Below are positions 53,018-62,843 of a DNA stretch of 64,000 nt, piece after piece. The stretch's first letter is position 1, and each line of letters begins with the position of its first letter. A program made the position numbers and the translations under genes. The notes below the pieces were generated by a model, which saw nothing but the letters and a program-made list of their open reading frames with translations, searched no databases and was not told where the DNA came from. The DNA comes from Aquimarina sp. TRL1 (GTDB lineage: Bacteria > Bacteroidota > Bacteroidia > Flavobacteriales > Flavobacteriaceae): NCBI RefSeq assembly GCF_013365535.1, contig NZ_CP053590.1:734501-798500 (forward strand), in the 5' to 3' direction.

Positions 53018-55081
53018 TTAATACGCTAATAACTCCAATACTTTGGCTTTGACTTTTTCTGCCGATGGAATCATGGTTTGTTCCAGGGTACTATTTAATG
53101 GAATTGCCGGCATATTCTCAGATCCTATTGTCATCACAGGAGCATCCAGAGACTTGAAACATTCTTCCTGTATTTTCCCTGCTAATGCTCTGGCAAACGA
53201 ATTATTACTAGGTTCTTCGGTAACGACAAGACATTTTTTTGTTTTTCGCACAGAGGTCATAATCGTTTCTTCATCGAGTGGATACAGTGTTCTTAAGTCT
53301 ACTATTTCTACTACTTCTTTATAATCTTTTGTCGCTTGCAACGCCCAATGTACTCCCATTCCATAGGTAATTATGGTTAGCGTTTCCTTTTCTTCCTGCT
53401 CCCAAATACGCTGAACAATATTTGCTTTTCCAAAAGGTAGTACATAATCTTCTGCTGGTTCTATGGTTCTTGCTGCTTCTGTCCCTTTGACCTTGGACCA
53501 GTATAGTCCTTTGTGTTCTAGTATCACAACTGGATTTGGGTCGTGATATGCTGCTTTCATCAATCCTTTTAGATCCGCTCCATTACTAGGGTATGCAATC
53601 TTAATACCTCTAATATTGGTAATTACAGATTCTACAGAAGAAGAATGATAAGGTCCTCCGCTTCCATAGGCTCCGATTGGCACTCTAAGAATCATAGAAA
53701 CCGGCCATTTTCCATTGGATAAATAGCACGAACGGCTAACTTCTGTAAACAACTGGTTTAATCCCGGCCATATATAATCTGCAAACTGAACTTCTACAAT
53801 TGGTTTTAATCCTACTGCTGACATTCCTACGGTCGACCCCACTATAAATGCTTCTTGTATAGGGGTATTAAAGACACGTTCATCTCCGAATTTCTGTGCT
53901 AAGGTTGCAGCTTCTCTGAATACTCCTCCTAAACGTCCTCCTACATCCTGACCATATAACAAACAAGCTTTATCTTCTCTCATCAACTCTTCAACAGCAA
54001 ATAAGGCACAATCGACCATTACCACCTCATCTTTATCCTTTGGAGCACGTTCTCCTGCTTCTTCTGTGATCGGTGTAGGAGCAAAGTCATGTGTAAATAA
54101 ATCTTCTGGTTTTGGATCTTCTGCTTTCATAGCTTCTTCCAAATCCTTTTGCACGGTTTCTTTTGCCGAATTTTCTATAGCAACTACCGCTTCTTCTGTA
54201 AATCCATTATCCAATAGTTGTTTACGAAGTACCGGGTATGGATCACGTGTTCTGGCTTCTTCCAGATCATCTCTATACCATTCCATTCGCACACCTGAGG
54301 TATGATGGTTTAACAAAGGTACTTTGGCATGCACCAACATTGGGCGACGTTCTTCACGAATCACACGGATCGCTTCCTGCACCGCCAGGTAACTTTCTAT
54401 AAAATTAGCTCCGTCAATAGAAATAGCATCCAACCCATTAAATCCTCTGGCATACTCAAAAGCATTTTGCGCTCTTGTCTCTGCTTCATTAGCAGAAATA
54501 TCCCACCCATTATCCTGTACCAGGTATAAAATCGGTAGTTGCTTCAAAGCTGCCATCTGGAATGCTTCTGCGATTTCTCCTTCTGTTACAGAAGCATCTC
54601 CCAGAGAACAAACCACTAATGGTTTTTCTTTTATTTCTTTATCATCTATACCTACTAATTCTTTGTACTGTAATCCCAAAGCTACTCCTGTAGAAGGAAT
54701 TGCCTGCATTCCAGTAGCAGAAGACTGATGTGGAATTTTTGGTTTATCCTCATCTCGTAAGCTCGGATGTGAATAATAGGTTCTTCCTCCTGAAAACGGG
54801 TCTTCTTTTTTAGCTAACAATTGCAACATTAACTCATAGGGGCGCATTCCTATTCCTAATAACATAGCGTCATCGCGATAATACGGAAAGGCATAATCCT
54901 GTGGTAATAACTGAAGGGCGGTAGCTATCTGAATCGCTTCATGTCCTCTGGAGGTAGCATGAACATATTTGGATACTACCTTAAAATTTTCTTCATATAG
55001 TTCTGCCATTGATTTTGCCGTACACAACATATCAAATGCCTTTTGTAGAACTTCTTTTGCAATTGTTTTTTCTGCTAACAT
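53018..55081 (-). CDS. 2-oxoacid dehydrogenase E1, fused alpha and beta subunits
   Basis: 687 residues. Residues ~1-340 are the E1-alpha part with the thiamine-diphosphate motif GDASVTEGEIAEAF...QDNGWDIS; ~355-687 are the E1-beta part (YGQDVGGRLGGVF, NTPIQEAFIVG, RVPIGAYGSGGPYHS). The fused form is usual for branched-chain 2-oxoacid dehydrogenase of Bacteroidota. It decarboxylates the 2-oxo acids from Val, Leu and Ile and passes the acyl group to the E2 lipoyl arm. The E2 and the aminotransferase that makes these oxo acids are encoded next to it on the same strand. Confidence 0.9.
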   Translation of the reverse strand: MLAEKTIAKEVLQKAFDMLCTAKSMAELYEENFKVVSKYVHATSRGHEAIQIATALQLLPQDYAFPYYRDDAMLLGIGMRPYELMLQLLAKKEDPFSGGRTYYSHPSLRDEDKPKIPHQSSATGMQAIPSTGVALGLQYKELVGIDDKEIKEKPLVVCSLGDASVTEGEIAEAFQMAALKQLPILYLVQDNGWDISANEAETRAQNAFEYARGFNGLDAISIDGANFIESYLAVQEAIRVIREERRPMLVHAKVPLLNHHTSGVRMEWYRDDLEEARTRDPYPVLRKQLLDNGFTEEAVVAIENSAKETVQKDLEEAMKAEDPKPEDLFTHDFAPTPITEEAGERAPKDKDEVVMVDCALFAVEELMREDKACLLYGQDVGGRLGGVFREAATLAQKFGDERVFNTPIQEAFIVGSTVGMSAVGLKPIVEVQFADYIWPGLNQLFTEVSRSCYLSNGKWPVSMILRVPIGAYGSGGPYHSSSVESVITNIRGIKIAYPSNGADLKGLMKAAYHDPNPVVILEHKGLYWSKVKGTEAARTIEPAEDYVLPFGKANIVQRIWEQEEKETLTIITYGMGVHWALQATKDYKEVVEIVDLRTLYPLDEETIMTSVRKTKKCLVVTEEPSNNSFARALAGKIQEECFKSLDAPVMTIGSENMPAIPLNSTLEQTMIPSAEKVKAKVLELLAY

Positions 55082-55157
55082 CTCTTTATGTTTTGTATTT
55101 TGGGATGCTTATTTCATTTCGCATCTCCAAAAGGATTATTTTATTGACACCACCAAA

Positions 55158-55232
55158 GGGTATCATACCCCGAGGCTTGTCTTGAAATTGAAAATTTGTT
55201 TCCAACTAATGCCTCGTGGGCTCGCCCTGAGG
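55158..55232. repeat. Palindrome-rich block between E1 and ilvE
   Basis: The block contains GGGTAT-C-ATACCC (55158-55170), CGAGGC (55171-55176) pairing with GCCTCG (55211-55216), and an inner near-palindrome CCTC...GGGCTCGCCC...GAGG (55212-55232). It is GC-rich against AT-rich surroundings and has the look of a dispersed REP-type element. It may also end the ilvE transcript. Confidence 0.55.
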
Positions 55233-55244
55233 TCGTTTGCTTTT

Positions 55245-56303
55245 TTATTCAGTTACCGGAATAATCCATCCATATGGATCTTCTTGTTTTTGCGCCTTGA
55301 TTTCATTAATGGTATTCATGATATCTTCACTTACTGGGTTTTCTTCCGGTAATACCAATTCCTCATCTTTATATCCTATGGCCGCTACCATTGCAATTGC
55401 TACGGCAGTTCCTGTACCAAATACTTCTTCCAGCATTCCTTCTTTGTGATACCCTATCACCTCATCTATCGTAATTGGACGTTCTTCCACTTCGAATCCT
55501 TTATCTTTCAATAAAGTAATAACACTGTCTCTGGTGATTCCTTTCAGGATAGATCCGTCCGTACTCGGAGTTATGAAACGCCCTCCTATCTTAAAGAAAA
55601 TATTCATGGTTCCTACTTCCTGAATATATTTATGCTCATTCGCATCTAACCATAATACTTGATCAAAGCCTTTGGCTTTAGCTTTTTCGGTAGGAACAAT
55701 CGCTGCTGCATAGTTCCCAGCTGCTTTTGCTTCTCCAGTTCCTCCATTTGCTGCACGGATATAAGTGGTCTCTGCAAATAATCGTATTTTTTTTGTAAAA
55801 AATGGTCCGGCAGGAGAACAAATCACAATAAATTTATAGCTGGTTGCTGCTCGCATTCCTATAAAAGGTTCATCGGCATACATAAACGGTCGCAGGTATA
55901 AGGCACTTCCTTCTTGAGGAGGAATCCATCCTTTCTCTACAGCTACCAATTGCTTTACCGCATCCACAAATAAGGTTTCAGGTATTTCTGGCATTCCCAT
56001 TCGATCCGCACTAAGATTAAGTCGTTTGGCATTGTCCTCTGGTCTAAATAACAAAGGGGTATTATTTTTTCCAACGGTTGCTTTCATCCCTTCGAATATT
56101 GCTTGCCCATAATGCAATGCCATTGCTGCCGGATGTGTAGGAATTAATGTTAATGGTTCTATTCTGGGGTTTGTCCATTTTCCATCTTCATACTCACAGA
56201 TAAACATATGATCTGTGAATGTTTTCCCTAAGGGGATATTATCAAAGTCAACGGTCGCTAAACGAGAAGCCTCTGTTTTTGTTATCGTAATGTTATGTCC
56301 CAT
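55245..56303 (-). CDS. ilvE: Branched-chain amino acid aminotransferase
   Basis: 352 residues, fold type IV PLP enzyme. Motifs: HYGQAIFEGMKA, RPEDNAKRLNLSADRM, the substrate region KAKGFDQVLWLDAN with the PLP lysine before it in the family, and GTMNIFFKIGG, then TPSTDGSILKGITRDSVI. It interconverts Val, Leu and Ile with their 2-oxo acids. Placed between the E1 and E2 of the oxo acid dehydrogenase, it likely serves branched-chain amino acid breakdown as well as synthesis. Confidence 0.93.
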   Translation of the reverse strand: MGHNITITKTEASRLATVDFDNIPLGKTFTDHMFICEYEDGKWTNPRIEPLTLIPTHPAAMALHYGQAIFEGMKATVGKNNTPLLFRPEDNAKRLNLSADRMGMPEIPETLFVDAVKQLVAVEKGWIPPQEGSALYLRPFMYADEPFIGMRAATSYKFIVICSPAGPFFTKKIRLFAETTYIRAANGGTGEAKAAGNYAAAIVPTEKAKAKGFDQVLWLDANEHKYIQEVGTMNIFFKIGGRFITPSTDGSILKGITRDSVITLLKDKGFEVEERPITIDEVIGYHKEGMLEEVFGTGTAVAIAMVAAIGYKDEELVLPEENPVSEDIMNTINEIKAQKQEDPYGWIIPVTE

Positions 56304-56502
56304 GTCAAAATATTTTAGTATTCCCTAATCAAGAGAAAGGATGTTATTTTCTTTTTCTGATATTGATCTGATAGAAAAAGAAATAACAGATTTATGCGTA
56401 CTTCTTTTATATCTCTTGTTTTCTTGCCTTATGTACTCACTACGTGAGCTCTTGATGTTTCCGAGTGGTTTCAGTTTATTTTACTCCCTCGGAACATTGT
56501 AT

Positions 56503-57807
56503 TTATATTGTTCTATTGCTGTCAAACGCTTCTAACTCATCTCCTATTTTTCGCAGAAAAGAACCTCCCAGGTACCCATCGACAATTCGGTGATCAAATG
56601 ATAAAGAGAGGTACATCATACTTCTGATAGCGATTTGATCTTCTCCTTCGGGAGAGGTAATAACCTCAGGCCTCTTCTTAATAATTCCCATGGCTAAAAT
56701 AGCAGCCTCTGGCTGGTTAATAATAGGAGTTCCCATCAAACTTCCAAAGGTTCCTACATTAGATATCGTAAAAGTACTTCCTTGGATTTCTTCCGGTTTT
56801 AAAGCATTATTTCTGGCATTATTCGCCAGGTGATTTACATTTTTAGCCAGCCCCAGTAAGTTTTTCTCATCTGCATTTTTTACTACCGGCACAATTAGGT
56901 TTCCTGTAGGAAGAGCTGTTGCCATTCCTATATTGACATCCTTATGCACTATAATTTTGTTTCCATCCAGAGAGGAGTTAATCATAGGGTACTCTCGAAT
57001 CGCTTTGGCTACTGCTTCTACAAAAATTGGAGTGAATGTTAACTTCTCTTCGTATTTCTCCTGAAAATCTTTTTTGACAGCATTTCTCCAATTTACCATA
57101 TTGGTTACATCTACTTCTATATAACAGGTTACATGCGGTGAGGTATGCTTGGAATACACCATGTGATCGGCGATCATTTTTCGCATTCGGTCCATTTCTA
57201 TGAGCTGATCTTTTCCTTCTACATAAGAAATAGGAGGAGCATTATAAGTACTAACGGGACTCTGAACTGTAGGTTGCGGTCTGCTTGCTACCGGATAGGT
57301 TCGGTTTTTGAGGTATTGCATCACATCACTCTTACACACACGACCATCTGTTCCTGTCCCTGGAATACTGTGGAGCTCTTCTATTGTAAGATGCTCTTTT
57401 TGTGCAATACTGATGACTAATGGTGATAAAAAACCATTGGTATTAGAACTTCCTGAATTTTTTACAGCAAAACCTTCGGATGCTACCGTTACCTTTTTTA
57501 TTTCTTCTTTTTCCTCTGCAACTATTGTAGGAGCAGTAGTTGTTGTTTTTGCAATTCCTTCTGTTGCTTCTGCATCTATTATGGCGATAACTTTTCCTAC
57601 TTCCACTACTTCATTTGCCTGATGCAAAATCTGCTTTACAACACCACTACAGGGAGCTGGTACTTCTGAATCTACTTTATCAGTAGCGACCTCTAAAAGT
57701 GTTTCTTCTTCTTCAATATATTCTCCTTCTTGCTTCAGCCAATTAATTATGGTTGCTTCTGATATACTTTCGCCCATTTTAGGCATCTTCAATTCAATCA
57801 AAGCCAT
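56503..57807 (-). CDS. Dihydrolipoamide acyltransferase (E2) of 2-oxoacid dehydrogenase
   Basis: 434 residues. One lipoyl domain with Lys44 in EVATDKVDSEVP, a flexible linker, a peripheral subunit-binding domain around 130-170 (SPLVISIAQKEHLTIEEL, GTDGRVCKSDVMQYL), and the catalytic domain with SFDHRIVDGYLGGSFL. It carries the acyl group from E1 to CoA. With the fused E1 nearby it belongs to the branched-chain complex. The E3 is not in the window. Confidence 0.92.
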   Translation of the reverse strand: MALIELKMPKMGESISEATIINWLKQEGEYIEEEETLLEVATDKVDSEVPAPCSGVVKQILHQANEVVEVGKVIAIIDAEATEGIAKTTTTAPTIVAEEKEEIKKVTVASEGFAVKNSGSSNTNGFLSPLVISIAQKEHLTIEELHSIPGTGTDGRVCKSDVMQYLKNRTYPVASRPQPTVQSPVSTYNAPPISYVEGKDQLIEMDRMRKMIADHMVYSKHTSPHVTCYIEVDVTNMVNWRNAVKKDFQEKYEEKLTFTPIFVEAVAKAIREYPMINSSLDGNKIIVHKDVNIGMATALPTGNLIVPVVKNADEKNLLGLAKNVNHLANNARNNALKPEEIQGSTFTISNVGTFGSLMGTPIINQPEAAILAMGIIKKRPEVITSPEGEDQIAIRSMMYLSLSFDHRIVDGYLGGSFLRKIGDELEAFDSNRTI

Positions 57808-57935
57808 CTTTATTTTCTTTATGAACTAACGTTCGTTAGTTGTTTTGTTGTAAAAATACGAAATCTTTTATCTTCTTTTGCTAGCCCTTTGTGTTAGTAA
57901 ACACATAGCGCTCACGATCCTTTTATCAGGATTGC

Positions 57936-57973
57936 ACATAGTGCCTGTTATCTTTTACCAACCGGCACTATGT
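57936..57973. repeat. Hairpin ACATAGTGCC/GGCACTATGT and neighbours
   Basis: Ten-base perfect arms (57936-57945 and 57964-57973) lie between the DUF3050 and E2 genes, next to a smaller hairpin GATCC/GGATT and a related CACATAGCGC sequence. There is no U-run after the stem, so a terminator is possible but not certain. Confidence 0.5.
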
Positions 57974-57987
57974 CCTGTATTATTTAA

Positions 57988-58770
57988 CTATGCTAGTGTT
58001 TCCAGTGTTTTACCATTAAAACTATGGTTAATCTGGTCCCACAATGCAATTCTTTTTTCTAATGCTATACGGCTATAGTGAATTGCTTCATTCCATTTCT
58101 CTTCATCATCTCCACAAAGCTCTTCCACCATCTTCAGGCTAATGGGACCATGTTCATCTCCATCCAGCTCTATATGGCGTTCTAAATAATAGATTAGCTT
58201 TCCTATAGATGTATTATTGGATTGTTCCAGTCCTTTTACAATTCCAATAAACATATCCGGGATAAGATCTTCTCTTCCAAAGGTAAAAACGGCTGCGATT
58301 ACATGTGGTTTTTTTGTAGCCAATACATCAAAGGTAAAGGTTACAAAATCTTGAACAACCACATCTGCCCTCACTTTTCTCAATGCGTTAGTCACGGTTT
58401 CTCCTGCTTCTATCTCTCGAATAAAACGTGTGATCTGAACCGTATCTGCATTGATTTCTTCCATTGCTTCTAGATACATTTCATAATGACTCATTGGAGT
58501 TCCTGTCGCATCAATATCGCTTTCTTCTCCATGTACAATTTCATTAATAAAACGCCTTGTTACTGGGTTATCCGAAGGAACCCATGGGACACGTGTGCAT
58601 GTTAAATGAATCTGTAATCCTTTTAGCAGCGACATAAAATCCCATACAGCATATACATGATGTTCTGTAAATAACCGTATATCTTCCAGATCTTTTACGC
58701 TAGTGTATAGTGGGTGTGCTGTTAGCTGTTCTCTCAGTGGATCTAATGTTTGAAGTACCTTATTAATCAT
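57988..58770 (-). CDS. DUF3050-family protein (haem-oxygenase-like fold predicted)
   Basis: 260 residues, all-helical, with no signal peptide. Histidine- and acid-rich helices include RLFTEHHVYAVWDFMSLLKG, FIREIEAGETVTNALR and YYLERHIELDGDEHGPISL. The E-H-H and H...D-E-H spacing resembles the metal-binding helices of haem-oxygenase-like diiron oxidases; that is inference. DUF3050 has no established reaction. It is 32 bases downstream of paaY in the same direction, so it may be transcribed with the phenylacetate genes. Confidence 0.75.
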   Translation of the reverse strand: MINKVLQTLDPLREQLTAHPLYTSVKDLEDIRLFTEHHVYAVWDFMSLLKGLQIHLTCTRVPWVPSDNPVTRRFINEIVHGEESDIDATGTPMSHYEMYLEAMEEINADTVQITRFIREIEAGETVTNALRKVRADVVVQDFVTFTFDVLATKKPHVIAAVFTFGREDLIPDMFIGIVKGLEQSNNTSIGKLIYYLERHIELDGDEHGPISLKMVEELCGDDEEKWNEAIHYSRIALEKRIALWDQINHSFNGKTLETLA

Positions 58771-58802
58771 AGTTTTCTAATTACATTCGACGTCCTATTC
58801 TT

Positions 58803-59402
58803 CTATTTTTGTTCCTTAAATTCTTCCAGTGTTTTATAAAACTCTTCTTGCTTTGGTCTTGATTTCGGTATTTCTCTTAATGGTTCTACCGCTTTAAGAC
58901 TATTAAAACAATCTTCCGGTAACTGCTGATACAATCGGGTTCCCTTGGTTTTCCATGCAATCATTTCATCAGACACCTGCTTGATTACTTTTGCTGGATT
59001 TCCTACGATAAGGCTTCTTTTTTCAAAAACACTTTTTGCTTTTACAAAAGACATTGCTCCAACAATACATTCATCTCCTATTTCTGCATCATCCATAATC
59101 ACTGCATTCATACCAATCAGGCAATTCTTCCCCAGGTTTGCTCCATGAATCACTGCCCCATGTCCTACATGTGCACTTTCACTGAGTACAATCGATTTCC
59201 CGGGAAACATATGTACCGTACAATTTTCTTGTACATTTACTCCATCTTCCAGCACAATTTCTCCCCAGTCTCCACGGATTGCAGCTCCGGGTCCAATATA
59301 ACAGTTTTTCCCGATAATTACATTACCAGTAACAGCTGCTAACGGATGTACAAAACTACTTTCGTGTATCACAGGGATATACCCTTTAAACGCATATATC
59401 AT
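58803..59402 (-). CDS. paaY: PaaY-type hexapeptide thioesterase/carbonic anhydrase homologue
   Basis: 199 residues of gamma-carbonic-anhydrase fold: hexapeptide repeats from VIHESSFVHPLAAVTGNV through GDWGEIVLEDGVNVQENC, with metal histidines in CTVHMFPG and SAHVGHGAVIHGA. Length and the C-terminal helix (VSDEMIAWKTKGTRLYQQL) match PaaY, a thioesterase that removes inhibitory CoA adducts formed during phenylacetate breakdown. It lies between the enoyl-CoA hydratase and the DUF3050 gene on the same strand. Confidence 0.9.
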   Translation of the reverse strand: MIYAFKGYIPVIHESSFVHPLAAVTGNVIIGKNCYIGPGAAIRGDWGEIVLEDGVNVQENCTVHMFPGKSIVLSESAHVGHGAVIHGANLGKNCLIGMNAVIMDDAEIGDECIVGAMSFVKAKSVFEKRSLIVGNPAKVIKQVSDEMIAWKTKGTRLYQQLPEDCFNSLKAVEPLREIPKSRPKQEEFYKTLEEFKEQK

Positions 59403-59460
59403 CTCCTACCCTTATTCGATTAGAACTTTAAAAAACTATCCTATATAAGATACTACTTTT

Positions 59461-60213
59461 TTATTTAAATCGCTTTAATGTTTCTTTTGTGAATTCTGAT
59501 AACACTAAACGCCCACTGATAACAGCTCTTTCCGCCAGCAAAGTGTCCCAATGCTCTGTCCCTTCCCAAAATGCTGCTTTCATATCCCGCATAGCTTCCG
59601 GGTTATAGGTACAAAGATGGGCTGCAAATTCATTTACAGCGGTATCTAAAGCTTCGATATCTTCATATACATGGGTATATAATCCTTTATCTCTAGCCCA
59701 CTCTGCACTATAAAATGTATTTGCATCGATTGCAATTTGTGTCATGGCAGATAATCCTATTTTTCGTTCTACTGCGGGACCTACTACAAATGGTCCTATC
59801 CCTACATTAAGCTCACTTAGTTTTATAGCTGCATATTTTGTTGCCATACAATAGTCTGTAGCTGATGCCAGCCCCACTCCTCCTCCAACAGTTTTGCCTT
59901 GTACCCGACCAATAATAAATTTAGGGCACGTACGCATCGCATTAATAACATTAGCAAATCCTGAAAAAAATACTTTTCCGGTTTCTGCATCATTAATATT
60001 AATCAACTCTTTAAAACTGGCTCCTGCACAGAATGTTCTATCTCTTCCACTTTTAAGAATAATTACTTTTATAGCATCATTCTTACCGGCTTCGGTAATT
60101 GTTTCTGCCAATTTTGCCAGGATATCTCCAGGTAATGAGTTATGTGCTGGGTGAAAGAACTCTATGGTTCCTATTCCATTTTCTTCTGTTATGGTTACAT
60201 ATGGTTGTGTCAT
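59461..60213 (-). CDS. Enoyl-CoA hydratase/isomerase of phenylacetate cluster
   Basis: 250 residues, crotonase fold. Oxyanion-hole segments FCAGASFKELI and GKTVGGGVGLASATDYCMAT are visible, with LSELNVGIGPFVVGPAV following. The place of the usual catalytic glutamates is altered, so hydratase or isomerase specificity cannot be set; PaaF (hydratase) or PaaG (isomerase) are the candidates in this context. It is downstream of paaZ and upstream of paaY on the minus strand. Confidence 0.87.
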   Translation of the reverse strand: MTQPYVTITEENGIGTIEFFHPAHNSLPGDILAKLAETITEAGKNDAIKVIILKSGRDRTFCAGASFKELININDAETGKVFFSGFANVINAMRTCPKFIIGRVQGKTVGGGVGLASATDYCMATKYAAIKLSELNVGIGPFVVGPAVERKIGLSAMTQIAIDANTFYSAEWARDKGLYTHVYEDIEALDTAVNEFAAHLCTYNPEAMRDMKAAFWEGTEHWDTLLAERAVISGRLVLSEFTKETLKRFK

Positions 60214-60279
60214 ACGATATGTGATATATAAAAGCTATTGTATTTTGATAATAAAAACACAATAGCTTTTTTCAAAAAA

Positions 60280-62784
60280 TTATTTTTCTTCTATTAATCC
60301 GAATTGTACAAAATGGTGATTAAAGTGTTTGGTATGCAATAGTTCCCACTCAAACTTATTCAGTGCACCAAAAACTACGTTTTTAGTAATTGCTTCTGGA
60401 TTTTCTTTAAAAAATTCCTTGTAAGCATCATATGCTTCTAACAAACTGTTTTTAGCGCTATCCAAATCTTCATGGACCAAATCTTCTAATCCTTCTTCTT
60501 TGGACAATGGAAATTTATGTCCTTTCGGCATAGATACATGGTTATAAACCATTTCCTGTACTTTATCTAAATATTTCTCCGGAGTAGCTACTTCAAAATT
60601 ACTGATTTCTCCTGTCGCTATCCGTAGTGTTTTTTCTAAATGTTCTAACATATGCTGAGGGGTCATGATCCCCCATTCTGCGGTAGATTCTTCTGTTAAT
60701 TGCGCCAAATAAGAGGTGATTGTTTCTCTATTGATCGGTACAAACGGGGTTTTCTTCTGAACCATTGTCAGAATTGTGGCTACTGCCGCCAGTTCATCTT
60801 CTTGATCAAAAACTTCTACAAACCATTTTGCGATCCCGCTAGGTAATTCCTTTCCTCTGTGATCTCTATCAACTTTCTCTTTACAGGTTAATCGTACATA
60901 TACGGTATCGTTATGATAAATCGGTCTTAAGAAACGACATTCCTCTAATCCATAATTCGCTGCTACAGGTCCTTTATTTGGATAAACAAATAATCCTGCT
61001 GCTGCTGCAAGGATAAAATACCCATGTGCTGTTCTCTTCTCAAAGATACTTCCTTCTAGAGAAGTAATATCTGTATGCGCATAAAAATGATCCCACGTCA
61101 AGTTCCCAAAATTGATTATATCTGTATCTGTGATAGTACGTTTATGGGTTTTGATAGACATTCCTGCTTCTATATCCTCCCAATAATATGCAAATGGGTG
61201 CTTATCTGTTTCCTTATATGCTGCATTTGCCTGATATATTCCGGTTACTTCTGTTAAAGTGGTAGGAGTTCCCTGAATAGCACAGCGCTGCATATAATGC
61301 TTCACTCCTCTCATACCTCCCATTTCTTCTCCTCCTCCGGCTCTTCCCGGTCCTCCATGCGTAAGCATTGGTAACGGGGATCCATGTCCCGTACTTTCTT
61401 TTGCGTTCTCCCTGTTCAAGACCAAAATACGACCGTGATGAGAGGCGGCTCCTACAATATAATCTCTTGCCACTTTATCATCATAGGTAACAATGGAAGA
61501 TACTAAAGACCCTTTTCCTTTTTGAGAGAGTGTAATCGCGTCTTCTATTGTATCATATGGCATAATCGTAGCTACTGGACCAAAAGCTTCTATTTCATGG
61601 GCTCCACTATTTTCAAACGGATGGTCTTCTCGTAATAAAACCGGACTTACAAAAGCTCCTTTGGATGCATCTGCCCCTATCGTTTCAATCGTATCCAGAT
61701 TACCATAGACAATTTCTGCTGTCTTAGCAATCTCTGACACATTATTTCTAAAACTTGCTACCTGAGCTGCACTTGCTAAAGCTCCCATTCTAACTTCTTT
61801 TAGTCTTGGGTCTCCTATAGTTACTTTATCTAACTGTTTTCCTAGTGCAATTTGTACATCTTCAACTAAATCAGAAGGTACAATAATACGTCGAATTGCA
61901 GTACATTTCTGTCCACATTTCACTGTCATTTCTTTTCTCACCTCCTTGATAAACAAATCAAACTCTGGAGTTCCCGGCACGGCATCTTTCCCTAAAACAG
62001 AAGCATTTAGAGAGTCCGCTTCCATTGTAAAAGGAACAGATTCTTCTATTAGTCTAGGATGTGCTTTTAGTATTCTTCCTGTATGTGCTGATCCGGTAAA
62101 AGTAACAACATCCTGAGAAGTTACTGTATCTAATATTGAGCGTGTCAATCCACTCAGTAATTGCAGTGCACCTTCTGGCAATATCCCAGAGTCTATAATT
62201 ACCCGAACCACTGCTTCTGTCAGATATGCTGTTTGTGGAGCTGGTAATACTACTGCCGGCACTCCTGCCATCCAGTTTACCGCACATTTTTCCAACATTC
62301 CCCATATTGGGAAGTTAAATGCATTAATATGTACAGCTACTCCTGTTTTTGGCACCAAAATATGATGTGCCATAAAACGTCCTCCTCGTGATAAATCAAT
62401 CGGATCTCCTTCTACATGAAAGGGCTGATTAGGAAATAGCTTTCGCAGTGATGCATTGGCAAATAGGTTTCCAAAACCTCCTTCTATATCTATCCAACTA
62501 TCGATACGAGTAGCTCCGGTACGGTAACTTAATTCATAAAATTGCTCTTTTCTCTTTGTCAAATACAAGGCTAGCTTTTTCAGCATATTTCCTCGTTCCT
62601 GAAACGTCATTTTGCGCAATACTTCTCCTCCTTTGGTTCTTCCATACTCCAAAGCTGAAGGCACATCCAATCCTTCTGTGGTTGACAATGCGATTAACTC
62701 TCCGGTTATAGCATCTACCATAGGAGTTCCTTCTCCGGTACCTGCTACCCAATGCCCATTTATATAGTTTTCTAGTTTTTTCAT
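60280..62784 (-). CDS. paaZ: PaaZ (ring-opening aldehyde dehydrogenase/hydratase) with extra DinB-like domain
   Basis: 834 residues against about 680 in E. coli PaaZ. Residues ~1-510 are aldehyde dehydrogenase, with the catalytic Cys in [10 protein letters not shown]; ~525-680 are a MaoC-type hydratase ([32 protein letters not shown]). The rest (~690-834) is an addition: [14 protein letters not shown] with His711 and His715, and [17 protein letters not shown] with His817, His820, His823 and His824, a DinB/DUF1569-like helical metal-binding pattern. PaaZ opens the oxepin-CoA ring and oxidises the aldehyde. The third domain's role is unknown. Two adjacent genes (ech, paaJ) act in the same pathway. 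Confidence 0.93.
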   Translation of the reverse strand: MKKLENYINGHWVAGTGEGTPMVDAITGELIALSTTEGLDVPSALEYGRTKGGEVLRKMTFQERGNMLKKLALYLTKRKEQFYELSYRTGATRIDSWIDIEGGFGNLFANASLRKLFPNQPFHVEGDPIDLSRGGRFMAHHILVPKTGVAVHINAFNFPIWGMLEKCAVNWMAGVPAVVLPAPQTAYLTEAVVRVIIDSGILPEGALQLLSGLTRSILDTVTSQDVVTFTGSAHTGRILKAHPRLIEESVPFTMEADSLNASVLGKDAVPGTPEFDLFIKEVRKEMTVKCGQKCTAIRRIIVPSDLVEDVQIALGKQLDKVTIGDPRLKEVRMGALASAAQVASFRNNVSEIAKTAEIVYGNLDTIETIGADASKGAFVSPVLLREDHPFENSGAHEIEAFGPVATIMPYDTIEDAITLSQKGKGSLVSSIVTYDDKVARDYIVGAASHHGRILVLNRENAKESTGHGSPLPMLTHGGPGRAGGGEEMGGMRGVKHYMQRCAIQGTPTTLTEVTGIYQANAAYKETDKHPFAYYWEDIEAGMSIKTHKRTITDTDIINFGNLTWDHFYAHTDITSLEGSIFEKRTAHGYFILAAAAGLFVYPNKGPVAANYGLEECRFLRPIYHNDTVYVRLTCKEKVDRDHRGKELPSGIAKWFVEVFDQEDELAAVATILTMVQKKTPFVPINRETITSYLAQLTEESTAEWGIMTPQHMLEHLEKTLRIATGEISNFEVATPEKYLDKVQEMVYNHVSMPKGHKFPLSKEEGLEDLVHEDLDSAKNSLLEAYDAYKEFFKENPEAITKNVVFGALNKFEWELLHTKHFNHHFVQFGLIEEK

Positions 62785-62843
62785 GCGTTTACAATCTTGT
62801 TATCTGATATTCACCAAAAATATTTTTACCGGTTCCCCTGTGA

